DNA of 64,000 nucleotides, from positions 6,386,001 through 6,450,000 of the forward strand of contig NZ_VFOZ01000001.1 in the NCBI RefSeq assembly GCF_006716425.1. Reading direction: 5' to 3'. The notes under the pieces were generated by a model that saw only the letters and a list, made by a program, of their open reading frames with translations, had not been told where the DNA came from and searched no databases. Below, piece after piece: positions 8,822 through 17,476 of the stretch (positions within the stretch are counted from its first letter, which is position 1; the number at the start of each line of letters is the position of its first letter). Made by a program: the position numbers and the translations under genes. The DNA comes from Actinoallomurus bryophytorum. Its GTDB lineage: Bacteria > Actinomycetota > Actinomycetes > Streptosporangiales > Streptosporangiaceae.

Positions 8822-9427
8822 TCAGCGGGTCTCATCTGTGCTGAGGATGATTTCGGCCAGGTAGGCGTCGAGTTGGATGATCATGATCTCCGGGGTCATG
8901 TGGCCGGCCAGCCGCTGGATGGACAGGCCGTCGACGATGGCGTGCAGGCGCCGGGCGAGGAGTTCGGTCGAGGCGGTGTGGGGGGCCAGGAGGCCGTCGG
9001 TGTCCAGGTTCTCGATGATCTGAAGGCAGAGCCCGTACATGCTGTCGAAGTGGGTGCGCTGGACCTCGGCCAGACGCGGATCGCTCAGGCCGAGCACCAG
9101 GAAGGCGAAGGCGACGGTGGCCTCGGCGTGACGCTGCGCGTCGATCGGCATGGTCTCCAGCAGCGTGTCGCGGACCGCCTGATGGATGGTGCCGGTGTGC
9201 CTCATGTTGGTGATCCGGGTCGTGACCCGCTGTATCACCTGGTCGCAGGCGAAGGCCAGCAGCTCGGCGCGGGTGGTGAAGTAGTGCCGCAGCGCGCCTG
9301 ACGACCAGCCGGCCTCGGCGGCGACCGAGCGGATCGAGACCTCGTTCACCCCGTCCCTGGCGATGACGCGGCCGACAGCGTCGGCGAGCTTCATCCTGCG
9401 CGCCTCGTGGTCCACGATCTTCGGCAT
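8822..9427 (-). CDS. TetR family transcriptional regulator
   Basis: A 201-residue repressor. The helix-turn-helix is VSIRSVAAEAGWSSGALRHY at residues about 30-50, and the C-terminal ligand domain resembles the BetI-like group (TetR_C_6). It is divergent from an integral membrane protein gene across a 66-bp, AT-rich gap with inverted repeats, so it most likely represses that gene and itself. Confidence 0.87.
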   Translation of the reverse strand: MPKIVDHEARRMKLADAVGRVIARDGVNEVSIRSVAAEAGWSSGALRHYFTTRAELLAFACDQVIQRVTTRITNMRHTGTIHQAVRDTLLETMPIDAQRHAEATVAFAFLVLGLSDPRLAEVQRTHFDSMYGLCLQIIENLDTDGLLAPHTASTELLARRLHAIVDGLSIQRLAGHMTPEIMIIQLDAYLAEIILSTDETR

Positions 9428-9493
9428 CTCGTCATTATCGCACAGTCGTGTTATTTTCTATTTCATGCGACCGTGCGAAATAAAGCAGGCAGT
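9428..9493. promoter_or_regulatory. Divergent promoter/operator region
   Basis: AT-rich 66 bp between the TetR gene and the divergent membrane gene. TTATCGCAC (9435-9443) and GTGCGAAATAA (9473-9483) form an imperfect inverted repeat, which is a likely TetR binding site overlapping both promoters. Confidence 0.5.
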
Positions 9494-10030
9494 GTGATCT
9501 TCCTGGTCGCGGGATGCGAGATCGGGTTCTGGGTGTTGCTGGTGACCGGGCTCGCGACCCGCTATCTCCTTCGCGTCCGGCGGCTCAGCAACGCCCTTCT
9601 GATCAGCGTTCCGATGGTCGACGTCGTTCTGCTCGCGGCCTCGGTCGTCGACCTCCGGAGCGGCGCACCCGCCTCACCCGCGCATGGCCTGGCCGCGATC
9701 TACATCGGCGTCTCGCTCGCCTTCGGCCCTCAGATGATCCACTGGGCCGACCAGCGCTTCGCCCATCGCTTCGCGGGTGGCCCCGTCCCCGTGAAGGCGC
9801 CCAAGACCGGGCCCGCCCACGCCGCCTACGAACGCGGCCAATGGCTTCGCCATCTCCTCGCCTACATCGTGGCGGCGGCGATACTCGGCATCTTCACGCT
9901 GCTCGTCGGTGACGTCCACCGCACCCTGCAGCTGTGGTCGGTGATGGTGCCCTGGGCGCTCGTGCTCACGATCGACTTCGTGATCTCCTTCAGCTACACC
10001 ATCGCCCCACGCAAGCGACAAGGCGTCTGA
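9494..10030 (+). CDS. Four-helix integral membrane protein of unknown function
   Basis: About 178 residues, with hydrophobic segments near 1-22, 32-52, 63-83 and two between 120 and 170, and a cytoplasmic loop around residues 85-115 (HWADQRFAHRFAGG). No family was recognised. Start is uncertain: GTG 9494 begins at the first membrane segment; GTG 9473 is in the same frame. Its divergent TetR neighbour suggests ligand-induced expression. Confidence 0.65.
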   Translation: MIFLVAGCEIGFWVLLVTGLATRYLLRVRRLSNALLISVPMVDVVLLAASVVDLRSGAPASPAHGLAAIYIGVSLAFGPQMIHWADQRFAHRFAGGPVPVKAPKTGPAHAAYERGQWLRHLLAYIVAAAILGIFTLLVGDVHRTLQLWSVMVPWALVLTIDFVISFSYTIAPRKRQGV

Positions 10031-10075
10031 CCCCACAACCTCCAATGCGGTCATTTTGGTAGGAACTCTCAGGCC

Positions 10076-10447
10076 CTAGTCGCGGGGTCCGCTCTCCTGC
10101 ACGGACCAGCGGTTGCCGTCCGGGTCGCTGAAGTAGACGAAGCGTCCCCACGGCAACTGCTGGATCTCGCCGACGTCCACGCCCCGGCCGGCGAGTTCGG
10201 CGTGGGCCGCCTCGATGTCGGGGACCACCACCTGCACGCCGCGTACCGAGCCGGGCGCCATGTCCGTCACGCCGAGGCCCAGCGCGATAGAGCAGGCCGA
10301 GCCCTTTGGGGTCAGCTGGACGAAGCGGATCTCGTCGCTGACCCGGTGGTCGTGGTCGAGCACGAAGCCGGCCTTTTCCGTGTAGAACTCCTTGGCGCGG
10401 TCGACGTCCGACACGGGGATGGCCACGAGTTCGAGCTTCCAGTTCAC
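10076..10447 (-). CDS. VOC family (glyoxalase/bleomycin-resistance-like) protein
   Basis: A 123-residue single-module vicinal oxygen chelate protein: N-terminal LELVAIPVSDVDRAKEFYTE and C-terminal FVYFSDPDGNRWSVQE with the metal-ligand Glu position intact. Such proteins form dimers with metal-binding sites at the ends of paired beta-alpha-beta modules; the substrate is not predictable. A perfect 9-bp inverted repeat lies 68 bp upstream of its start. Confidence 0.85.
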   Translation of the reverse strand: MNWKLELVAIPVSDVDRAKEFYTEKAGFVLDHDHRVSDEIRFVQLTPKGSACSIALGLGVTDMAPGSVRGVQVVVPDIEAAHAELAGRGVDVGEIQQLPWGRFVYFSDPDGNRWSVQESGPRD

Positions 10448-10514
10448 GACACGTCTCCTCAGAGCATCCGGAGCCAGCGGGAAGTTCTCTGGCCCACACG
10501 GAGAACGCTACGGA

Positions 10515-10543
10515 CCATTGCGGCCACTTTCCGACCGCAATGG
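10515..10543. promoter_or_regulatory. 9-bp inverted repeat between dehydrogenase and VOC gene
   Basis: CCATTGCGG at 10515-10523 and CCGCAATGG at 10535-10543 are perfect complements with an 11-nt spacer. It may terminate the acyl-CoA dehydrogenase transcript or act as an operator for the VOC gene; no T-run is present on either side. Confidence 0.45.
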
Positions 10544-10622
10544 CGGAGTTCACGGGCGGCCACAACGGCGTCCTCACCCACCCCGGCGCCTTCGCCGAGC
10601 GGCTGCGAGTCGCTCCGAAAGG

Positions 10623-11780
10623 CTAGACGAAGGCGCCGAGGCCGGTGATGGCGCGCCCGGTGATCAGGGTGTTCATCTCCCGCGTGCCCTCGTAGGAGTA
10701 GATGGCCTCGGCGTCCGCGACGAACCGGCCGACGTCGTAGTCCAGGACGATCCCGTTGCCGCCGAGGATCTCCCGCGACCAGCCCACCGCCTCCCGCATC
10801 CGTACGGTGCAGTACGCCTTGGCCAGGGCCGAGTGCTCGTCACGGTAGACGCCGGAGTCCTGGAGCTGCGCGAGCCGTACGACCATTCCCATCGAGGACG
10901 TCAGGTTGCCGAGGATGCGGACGAGCAGGTCCTGGACGAGCTGGAACTTGGCGATCGGCCGGCCGAACTGCTCGCGTTCCTTCGCGTACGCGAGTGCCCG
11001 CTCGTACGCACCCATCATCACCCCGACCGCCTGCCAGGCGACCCCGCCCCTGGTCCGGCGCAGGATGTCGGCGGTGTCGCGGAAACCGCCGGCCCGCTGG
11101 AGGCGGTCGGCCTCGGGGACGCGGCAGTCGGTGAGCGTGATGTCGGCGTTCTCCACCGTACGCAGCGCGATCTTGTGCTCGATCTTCGTCGCGGTGAACC
11201 CCGGGGTGCCCTTCTCGACCACGAAGCCCTTGACGTGGTCGTCCTCCTCGTCCCTGGCCCAGATGATGACCAGGTCGGCGAAGGTGGCGTTGCCGATCCA
11301 GCGCTTGGCGCCGTTCAGGACCCACGCGTCGCCGTCGCGGCGCGCCGTGGTCTCCAGCCCGGCGGCCACGTCCGAGCCGCCGTGCGGCTCGGTCAGCCCG
11401 AACGCCCCGATCTTCTGCATCCGCGACATCGCGGGCAGCCAGCGTTCCTGTTGCTCGTCGGAGCCGCAGTGGGCGATGCTGCCCATGGCAAGGCCCGTGT
11501 GCACGCCGAAGAACGTGGCCATCGACGGGTCGACGCGGTTCATCTCCATCGTCACGAACCCGGTCAGGAGACTGCGCGCGCCACGGCAGGCCAGCCCGGC
11601 GACGTCCAGCTCCGCGAAGCCGGGCACGAGCCGGTGCGGAAACTCCGCCTTCGCCCATGCCTCGTTCGCGATCGGCGCCACCTCCTTTTCCATGAAGGAC
11701 CTGACCCGCAGGACGATCTCGCGTTCGTCCTCGGTCAACAGGCTCTGCTGGTCATAGAAGTCGGCGTCGAGAGAGGTCAT
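10623..11780 (-). CDS. Acyl-CoA dehydrogenase, glutaryl-CoA dehydrogenase-like
   Basis: FAD-dependent acyl-CoA dehydrogenase of 385 residues, normal length. Motifs: GAFGLTEPHGGSDVAAG (FAD contact), LNGAKRWIGNATFADL, REQFGRPIAKFQLVQD, and the C-terminal YEGTREMNTLITGRAI with the catalytic Glu near 364. The C-terminal GRAITGLGAF matches the glutaryl-CoA dehydrogenase branch, so oxidative decarboxylation of glutaryl-CoA to crotonyl-CoA is possible; the decarboxylation determinants were not verified. Its ATG overlaps the stop of the upstream membrane-protein gene (ATGA), so they form an operon. Confidence 0.85.
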   Translation of the reverse strand: MTSLDADFYDQQSLLTEDEREIVLRVRSFMEKEVAPIANEAWAKAEFPHRLVPGFAELDVAGLACRGARSLLTGFVTMEMNRVDPSMATFFGVHTGLAMGSIAHCGSDEQQERWLPAMSRMQKIGAFGLTEPHGGSDVAAGLETTARRDGDAWVLNGAKRWIGNATFADLVIIWARDEEDDHVKGFVVEKGTPGFTATKIEHKIALRTVENADITLTDCRVPEADRLQRAGGFRDTADILRRTRGGVAWQAVGVMMGAYERALAYAKEREQFGRPIAKFQLVQDLLVRILGNLTSSMGMVVRLAQLQDSGVYRDEHSALAKAYCTVRMREAVGWSREILGGNGIVLDYDVGRFVADAEAIYSYEGTREMNTLITGRAITGLGAFV

Positions 11781-12439
11781 GGTCCGTCAGGCCCTTCGGG
11801 TGAGGGGGAGCTTCGCTCGTACGGGCGTCGCGACCACTGCCGCAGGAGCCGGGCCATCGCCTCGGCTCGCCGCTGGCGGCGGAACTCCACGCGCCCGGCG
11901 ATCCAGAGGCAGAAGACGGCCAGTGGCAACTCGGCTCCCAAGGCGAGTGTCAGTGCGATCGCGAACTCCCGGTGGCTGTCCGCCGTCACCACGTCGAACC
12001 AGGCGTCGACCATCAGCAGCGTTCCCGTGATCGCCGCACTGAGTTCGAGGTGCTCGCGTCCTTTCTGGGCCAGCCAGCCGGTACGCATGAGCATCCCGCA
12101 CAGGGCGAGGTCGAAACCGATCCACGAGAAACCGTAGTGCGCGGCCTCGTGACGTGTGGGCAGGATGAACACCAGGCCGGCGACCCACGGCAGCATGAGC
12201 GCGCCCGCGGCGATGACCAGCCAGCCGATCCACCGGGGTACCACCCGGGTGGGCCGCAGCTCACGGGTGAGGGTCCCCTCGATCTGCTCGGTACGGGCGG
12301 TCTCCGGTGGTTCGATGGCGTGCGCCGACTCCTCGGAGTGGGCCACGGGGAGATCGGGATCCGGGGGCGGAGTAGCAGGTGGTGTGGCCTGTAGGTCGTC
12401 TTCGGAGCGGGGGGCGTTGGCCATGTCTCCATGATTCAA
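11777..12439 (-). CDS. Integral membrane protein, operon partner of acyl-CoA dehydrogenase
   Basis: Product of 220 residues: a Pro/Glu-rich cytoplasmic N-terminus of about 60 residues, then four hydrophobic segments (about 70-90, 98-115, 125-145, 155-178) and a basic C-terminus. Family not recognised. ATG 12439 or ATG 12424 may be used. The stop codon overlaps the dehydrogenase start by four bases, which argues for coupled expression, but the membrane protein has no evident catalytic residues. Confidence 0.7.
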   Translation of the reverse strand: MNHGDMANAPRSEDDLQATPPATPPPDPDLPVAHSEESAHAIEPPETARTEQIEGTLTRELRPTRVVPRWIGWLVIAAGALMLPWVAGLVFILPTRHEAAHYGFSWIGFDLALCGMLMRTGWLAQKGREHLELSAAITGTLLMVDAWFDVVTADSHREFAIALTLALGAELPLAVFCLWIAGRVEFRRQRRAEAMARLLRQWSRRPYERSSPSPEGPDGP

Positions 12440-12534
12440 CGCGTGACGTGAGTAGTGAGCGGTAGGGGCGGTAGTAATTGGAACGATCCTTGTTGGTCGA
12501 TCGGCCGTAACGGCTATGAGCTTGGAGGTTCACG

Positions 12535-13608
12535 GTGCGTAGTTTCGGGGTCGAAGAGGAAATGCTGCTCGTCGATCCGGACACCGGTGCCGCCGTGGCG
12601 CTGGCCGAGGCGGTCACGGACGGCGGCGAGGACGCGCCCCAGTCCGAGCTCCAGAGTCAGCAGGTCGAGACGGACACCGTGCCGTGCACGAGCCTGGATG
12701 AGCTGGCGGGCCTGCTGCGCGCCGAGCGGCGTGCCGCGGCCGACGCCGCCGCCCGCAAGAACTGCCAGGTGGTCGCGCTGGCGACCTCGCCGCTCGCGGT
12801 CAGCCCCTCGACCACGCCCAAGGACAGATACCTGCGGATGGCCGAGGAGTACGCGCTCACCGCGCAGGAGCAGCTGACCTGCGGCTGCCACGTCCACGTC
12901 CGGATCGAATCCGAGGAGGAGGGGGTCGCGGTCCTGGACCGGATTCGCCCGTGGCTGCCCGCGCTGCTCGCGATGACCGCGAACTCGCCCTTCTGGCAGG
13001 GCGGCGACAGCGGGTACGCGAGTTACCGGCACCAGGTCTGGGGCCGCTGGCCGTCCGCCGGGCCGACCGACCTGTTCGGCACCCCCGAGGTCTACCACGA
13101 CACCATCGACGCGATGATCAAGAGCGGCGGGCTGCTGGACGAGGGCATGGTCTACTTCGACGCACGCCTGGCACGGCACTACCCGACCGTGGAGATCCGC
13201 GTCGCGGACGTGTGCATGCCGGTCGACGACGCACTTCTGCTGGCCGCGCTCGTACGCGGACTGGTGGAGACGGCGGCGCGGGAGTGGGACAAGGGCGAGC
13301 CGCCGAGCCCGGTACGCACCGAACTGCTCCGCCTGGCCTCCTGGCGAGCGAGCCGGTCGGGGCTCGAGGGCGAGCTGGTGCATCCCGTCACGGCCCGCCC
13401 GGCCTCCGCCGAGACCGTCGTACGCGCGCTGCTGGACCACGTGACGCCCGCCCTGGCCGACATCGGCGACCTCGACGCGGCGACCGAGATGACCGGCCGC
13501 CTGCTGAGCCGCGGCAACGGCGCCGTTCTTCAGCGCCGGACGTACGAGCGGACCGGCGATCTGGCCGAGGTCGTACGCTCCGCGGTGACCCGCACCCTCG
13601 ACGGGTGA
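12535..13608 (+). CDS. Carboxylate-amine ligase, YbdK / glutamate-cysteine ligase 2 family
   Basis: A 357-residue ATP-dependent ligase of the GCS2 family. The N-terminus FGVEEEMLLVD carries the metal-binding acidic cluster; CGCHVHVRI (about 118-126), QVWGRWPSAGPTDLF and the RHYPTVEIRVADVC segment are characteristic. YbdK-type enzymes show weak glutamate-cysteine ligase activity, and actinomycete relatives act in low-molecular-weight thiol or related pathways; the true substrate here is unknown. Start is GTG 12535, with GGAGGT six bases before it. Confidence 0.87.
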   Translation: MRSFGVEEEMLLVDPDTGAAVALAEAVTDGGEDAPQSELQSQQVETDTVPCTSLDELAGLLRAERRAAADAAARKNCQVVALATSPLAVSPSTTPKDRYLRMAEEYALTAQEQLTCGCHVHVRIESEEEGVAVLDRIRPWLPALLAMTANSPFWQGGDSGYASYRHQVWGRWPSAGPTDLFGTPEVYHDTIDAMIKSGGLLDEGMVYFDARLARHYPTVEIRVADVCMPVDDALLLAALVRGLVETAAREWDKGEPPSPVRTELLRLASWRASRSGLEGELVHPVTARPASAETVVRALLDHVTPALADIGDLDAATEMTGRLLSRGNGAVLQRRTYERTGDLAEVVRSAVTRTLDG

Positions 13609-13740
13609 GACGCGCGTGACAGGGGTGGCGAATATCAAGTATTCCCTGGTCACCTCCCACGTGCGGGTCGTGGGGAACGAGGGATAATGGCTGGTGGATG
13701 AATCAGGGGGACTCATCTGATCCGAAAGAAGGCGATCAGA

Positions 13741-14214
13741 ATGGCCGACATCTCTCGCCATTCGTCAGGCATGACCGACCATCCCGACGCAGCCGAAATG
13801 CGAGAGCGCTACGCGCGGATGACCGGGGGCCGCAAGGTGGAGATCATGGAGGGACTGGTCATGCTGACCGGTCTCTACCTCGCGATCTCGCCGTGGGTCG
13901 TGCACTTCAGCTCGACGTATCCGAACATGATGGTCAACGACCTGGTGCTGGGCCTCGCCCTCGCGGCGATCGGCTGGGGGATGGTGTTGTTCCCGGAGCG
14001 GGCACTCGGCCTCGGCTGGATGCTCATCCCGGTCGGCATCTGGTTGATCATCTCGCCCTGGGTGGCCACCGCGAACCACAGCGCACCCAAGGGCATCATC
14101 TGGAGCAATGCGGTCGTCGGCGCGCTCGCCTGCGCGCTGGGCGCCGTCACCGCGGCGATGTCGCTCAAGAGCCGCGGTTCGCGTGGTGCCGCCAAGGGCA
14201 CCAGAACTCTCTAG
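13741..14214 (+). CDS. SPW repeat membrane protein
   Basis: A 157-residue protein with two copies of the SPW motif (LAISPWVVHF and IISPWVATAN), each followed by paired membrane helices, giving four segments in all; this is the SPW repeat family (PF03779), of unknown function. The N-terminal 40 residues are soluble. AAGGCG lies before ATG 13741. A GGGATAAT block about 60 bp upstream may be a -10 element. Confidence 0.87.
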   Translation: MADISRHSSGMTDHPDAAEMRERYARMTGGRKVEIMEGLVMLTGLYLAISPWVVHFSSTYPNMMVNDLVLGLALAAIGWGMVLFPERALGLGWMLIPVGIWLIISPWVATANHSAPKGIIWSNAVVGALACALGAVTAAMSLKSRGSRGAAKGTRTL

Positions 14215-14226
14215 ACCGTCCGGCCG

Positions 14227-14262
14227 TGGCCTCGTGACGGGGTGACTCCTGCCACGAGGCCA
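14227..14262. terminator. Hairpin terminator between convergent genes
   Basis: TGGCCTCGTG at 14227-14236 pairs perfectly with CACGAGGCCA at 14253-14262 over a 16-nt loop. It separates the convergent SPW and SDR genes. Confidence 0.75.
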
Positions 14263-14296
14263 TTCGGCGATGGCTCTGGGCGATGGCGGCCGAGGG

Positions 14297-15184
14297 TCAG
14301 GCGCGGTCGTGGGAGAGCAGGTCCGTGACCGCCGAGTCGCCGACCTCGGGAGTTCCCTCGAAGTCGGTGGAGCGGCTCACGGAGGCCCAGCGCTCGGCCT
14401 CGGCGGCCCGTGACCGGGACGCCTTCCCGGCCAGGGTGAGGGCGTCCGAGCCGAGCAGCAGCCGCAGCGGCGGCTCCTCCAGGTCGGGCAGGCCGGCGAT
14501 CACCTGTGCCGCGCGTGCCGGGTCGCCCGGCTGGGCGCCGTCGGTCGCTCGCCGGAACTCATTGACCTTCCCGACGGTCTCCTCGTAGTCCGGGCCGACG
14601 GTGGCGAGCCTCATCGACGAGCCGCCCCAGTCGGTGCGGAACCCGCCGGGCTCGACGATGATCACCTTGATCCCCAAGGGCCTCACTTCGTTGTTCAGCA
14701 CCTCGGAGAATCCTTCGACGGCGAACTTGGAGGTCTGGTAGGCGCCCATCCCGGGCGTACCGCCGACGCGGCCGCCTACCGAGGAGATCTGCACGATGTG
14801 GCCGGACCGCTGCGCACGCAGCACCGGGAGGGCCGCCCTGGTGACGTTCACGACGCCGAACAGGTTGGTCTCGACCTGGGCGCGGAAGTCGTCGTCGGAC
14901 GTCTCCTCGATGGGCGCCGAGTCGGCGTAGCCGGCGTTGTTGACGACCACGTCCAGCGAGCCGAACCTCTCGACCGCCAGCCGCACGACGCTCTCCGCCG
15001 CCGCGGCGTCGGTGACGTCGAGGGCCACCGCGTGGATCCGGTCGCCGTACGCCTGGACGAGGTCCCCGAGCCGCTCGGGACTGCGCGCGGTGGCGACCAG
15101 GCGATCGCCGCGCTCGAGGACGGCTCGCGCCAGCTCACGGCCGATGCCGCGGGAACTCCCAGTGATCAGCCAGGTCTTCGGCAT
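14297..15184 (-). CDS. SDR family oxidoreductase
   Basis: Classical short-chain dehydrogenase/reductase of 295 residues, with the extended C-terminus seen in the ketoreductase-like group. TGSSRGIGRELA is the NAD(P)-binding motif, NNAGYADSAP the structural motif and YQTSK the active-site Tyr/Lys pair. AAAGGAGAG precedes ATG 15184. It lies downstream of and on the same strand as the MFS exporter, 78 bp away, and could be co-transcribed with it under the TetR at 16860. Substrate unknown. Confidence 0.87.
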   Translation of the reverse strand: MPKTWLITGSSRGIGRELARAVLERGDRLVATARSPERLGDLVQAYGDRIHAVALDVTDAAAAESVVRLAVERFGSLDVVVNNAGYADSAPIEETSDDDFRAQVETNLFGVVNVTRAALPVLRAQRSGHIVQISSVGGRVGGTPGMGAYQTSKFAVEGFSEVLNNEVRPLGIKVIIVEPGGFRTDWGGSSMRLATVGPDYEETVGKVNEFRRATDGAQPGDPARAAQVIAGLPDLEEPPLRLLLGSDALTLAGKASRSRAAEAERWASVSRSTDFEGTPEVGDSAVTDLLSHDRA

Positions 15185-15262
15185 GTCTCTCCTTTCGTGC
15201 GGTGGCGGATCTCATCCACCCCGCGTCAATGTGACCTTGCGGATGGTGCCGCCGTCGACGCG

Positions 15263-16690
15263 TCAGCGGATCGCCACGAGCGGCTCGCCGTCCGCCGCCG
15301 GCTCGGGCTCGGCCTTCCGGCGGGCGGAGGGGACGAGCAGGGCCAGCGCGACGGTGGCCGCCGAGGTGAGGGCCAGCAGCAGGAAGCCGTGCGTGAAGCC
15401 GGACTCCTGCGGCAGGCCGTCGGGCCGTGGGTGCGCCGCGATGACGGAGCTGACGACGGCCGTGCCGATGGAGCCCCCGATGGTGCGGATGTTGGCGTTC
15501 ATGCCACTGGCCACGCCGGTCTGCCCGGCCGGTACGTTCTGCACGATCAGGCTGGTCATCGAGGAGTACGCGAGGCCGAGGCCGAGCCCGAACACCGCGC
15601 CGGCGACGCCGAGCTGCCACGGCCGGTCGTGGTAAAGGGCGAACCCCGTACACGCGACGACGCTGCAGGCCGACCCCCAGACCAGTTGCGCCTTCACGCC
15701 GAAGACCGGCGCGACAGGTCCGCTGAGAGCCCCGCTCACGGCCATCGTGACCAGCATGGGCAGCATCAGCAGACCGGCGCCGGTCACGCTGGCGCCGAAT
15801 CCGTACCCGGTGCCCGCCGGGGTCTGCAGGAACTCCGGCAGGAACCCGTAGACCGAGAACATGCCGGCCCCGAACAGCAGCGCCACGGCGTTGGCCGTCC
15901 ACACCGCGGGCAGCCGCATCATGCGCATGTCGATCAGCGGGTTCCGCGACCGGAGCTCGACCCGGATCCACGCGGCGAGCAGGACGACGGCGAGGGCGAA
16001 CAGCGTGAGCACCACCGGCGAGGTCCAGCCCCACGACGACGCCTCGCTCAGCGGGATCAGCAGCGCCACCAGCCATCCGGACAGCAGCAGCGCGGCGGAC
16101 CAGTCGATGCGGCCGGGCGAGCGTACCGGAGACTCCGGGACGTACCTGCGCGCCAGGACGGCCGTGGCCGTGACGACGATCATGGGAACCCAGAACAGCC
16201 AGCGCCAGCCCAGCGACTCGACGATGGGGCCGGACAGTACGATGCCCAGCCCGCCGCCGGCCGCGATGACGGCCGACAGGAGGCCGACCGCCGAGGGCAC
16301 ACGCGCGGCGGGGAACTCGTCGCGGATGATCCCGAACGACACCGGGAACACCGCGCCGCCGAGCCCCTGGATCACCCGGGCGACGATCAGTACGCCGATG
16401 TTCGGGGCGAGTGCGGCGACCAGGCAGCCGAGGGCGATCGCGCCCAGGGCGACGAGCAGCGTGCGCTCTTTGCCGATCATGTCGCCGATCCGGCCCAACA
16501 GCGGGGTCGCCACCGACGCGGACAGCAGCCACGCGGTCAGGACCCAGGTCACCGTGGTCTGGCTGGTGTGCAGGTCGTGCTGGATGGTGGAGAGTACGGG
16601 GCTGACCAGTGACTGCAGCATCGAGAAGGCCGCGGCGGCGGCCGACAGCACGAGAAAGGTCAGCCGTGCGGAGGAGGTCCTGCGTGACAT
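15263..16690 (-). CDS. MFS drug-resistance transporter, DHA2 (14-helix) family
   Basis: A 475-residue proton-coupled exporter of the EmrB/QacA type. TM1 leads to the motif LVSPVLSTIQHDLHTSQTT; GRIGDMIGKER is motif A; WRWLFWVPMIV and the C-terminal SGMNANIRTIGGSIGTAVV are family hallmarks. ATG 16690 gives MSRRTSS at the edge of TM1; longer frames upstream run through the operator region and are rejected. It is divergent from a TetR gene, with two operator-like palindromes between them, so inducible efflux is expected. Confidence 0.88.
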   Translation of the reverse strand: MSRRTSSARLTFLVLSAAAAAFSMLQSLVSPVLSTIQHDLHTSQTTVTWVLTAWLLSASVATPLLGRIGDMIGKERTLLVALGAIALGCLVAALAPNIGVLIVARVIQGLGGAVFPVSFGIIRDEFPAARVPSAVGLLSAVIAAGGGLGIVLSGPIVESLGWRWLFWVPMIVVTATAVLARRYVPESPVRSPGRIDWSAALLLSGWLVALLIPLSEASSWGWTSPVVLTLFALAVVLLAAWIRVELRSRNPLIDMRMMRLPAVWTANAVALLFGAGMFSVYGFLPEFLQTPAGTGYGFGASVTGAGLLMLPMLVTMAVSGALSGPVAPVFGVKAQLVWGSACSVVACTGFALYHDRPWQLGVAGAVFGLGLGLAYSSMTSLIVQNVPAGQTGVASGMNANIRTIGGSIGTAVVSSVIAAHPRPDGLPQESGFTHGFLLLALTSAATVALALLVPSARRKAEPEPAADGEPLVAIR

Positions 16691-16774
16691 GAAGATCCTT
16701 CGACGGAACGACGGCGGGCTCCGGACGCTGAGGGCGTTCGCGGGCGGGCGGCCGATCGGATAAAGTTGAGGGGA

Positions 16775-16825
16775 GCCTCCGTAATAGCGGAGGCACACCT
16801 CCACATTAGCGGAGGCGTGCCTCCG
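16775..16825. promoter_or_regulatory. Tandem TetR operators in the exporter/repressor gap
   Basis: Two copies of CGGAGGC-NN-(G/A)CCTCC sit 22 bp apart: an imperfect one at 16788-16802 (preceded by TAG) and a perfect inverted repeat, CGGAGGC-GT-GCCTCCG, at 16810-16825, also preceded by TAG. A further GCCTCCG half-site at 16775-16781 pairs with 16788-16794. The spacing of two helical turns would place two repressor dimers on the same DNA face. Confidence 0.75.
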
Positions 16826-16859
16826 ATACAACTCGAGGACGTCAGGCGGGAGGAGCCCG

Positions 16860-17432
16860 GTGGCAGAGAAGGCGACCATCGCCCCAGGTGTCGCGGTACG
16901 GCGCCCGCACCGCGCCGACGCGCGGCGCAACTTCGACGCTCTGCTCGTCGCGGCGCGCGAGGCGTTCGCCCAGAACGGCACCGAGGCGTCGCTGGAGGAC
17001 ATCGCCCGCCGCGCGGGCGTCGGCATCGGCACGCTCTACCGCAACTTCCCGACGCGGCAGGACCTGTTCGACGCCGTCTACATCGGCGAGGTCGAGGCGC
17101 TCTGCCAGGAGGCGGAGGAGGTCGCCGGCCTCCCGGCGTGGGAGGGGTTCGTCGCCTGGCTGCGCCGCTTCGTCGCCTACGCCGCCACGAAGCGGGCGAT
17201 CCACGAGGCGCTCAACCGCGATTCGGAGATGTTCCGGTCCTGCCGTGCGGCCATGTACGCGGCGGGCGAACCACTGTTCGCCCGCGCCCAGGAGGCCGGC
17301 GAGGCCCGCCGGGACGCCACCTTCGACGACGTGCTGCGCATGATCACCGGCATCACCGCCACCGGCTTCGTCGACGACGAACAGCGCGAGCGCGTACTCG
17401 GGATGGCCCTCGACGGAGTACGGGCCAAGTAG
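16860..17432 (+). CDS. TetR family repressor of the divergent MFS exporter
   Basis: A 190-residue regulator. The recognition region is ASLEDIARRAGVGIGTLYRN, and the C-terminal domain (SBP/TetR_C type) begins at about residue 75. GTG 16860 has GGAGGAG five bases before it. Divergence from the efflux gene at 16690 and the duplicated palindromes in the gap indicate local repression of the pump and of itself; the inducing ligand is unknown. Confidence 0.9.
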   Translation: MAEKATIAPGVAVRRPHRADARRNFDALLVAAREAFAQNGTEASLEDIARRAGVGIGTLYRNFPTRQDLFDAVYIGEVEALCQEAEEVAGLPAWEGFVAWLRRFVAYAATKRAIHEALNRDSEMFRSCRAAMYAAGEPLFARAQEAGEARRDATFDDVLRMITGITATGFVDDEQRERVLGMALDGVRAK

Positions 17433-17476
17433 CCGAGGCCTCCCGGCGCTCCGCGCCGGCTGGGAGGATCGCGGTT

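Noticed and set aside
10540-10626. 28-codon frame MAEFTGGHNGVLTHPGAF...
   Set aside because: Protein-like and perhaps the tail of a lost gene, but it starts inside the inverted repeat, has no ribosome site and overlaps the dehydrogenase stop.
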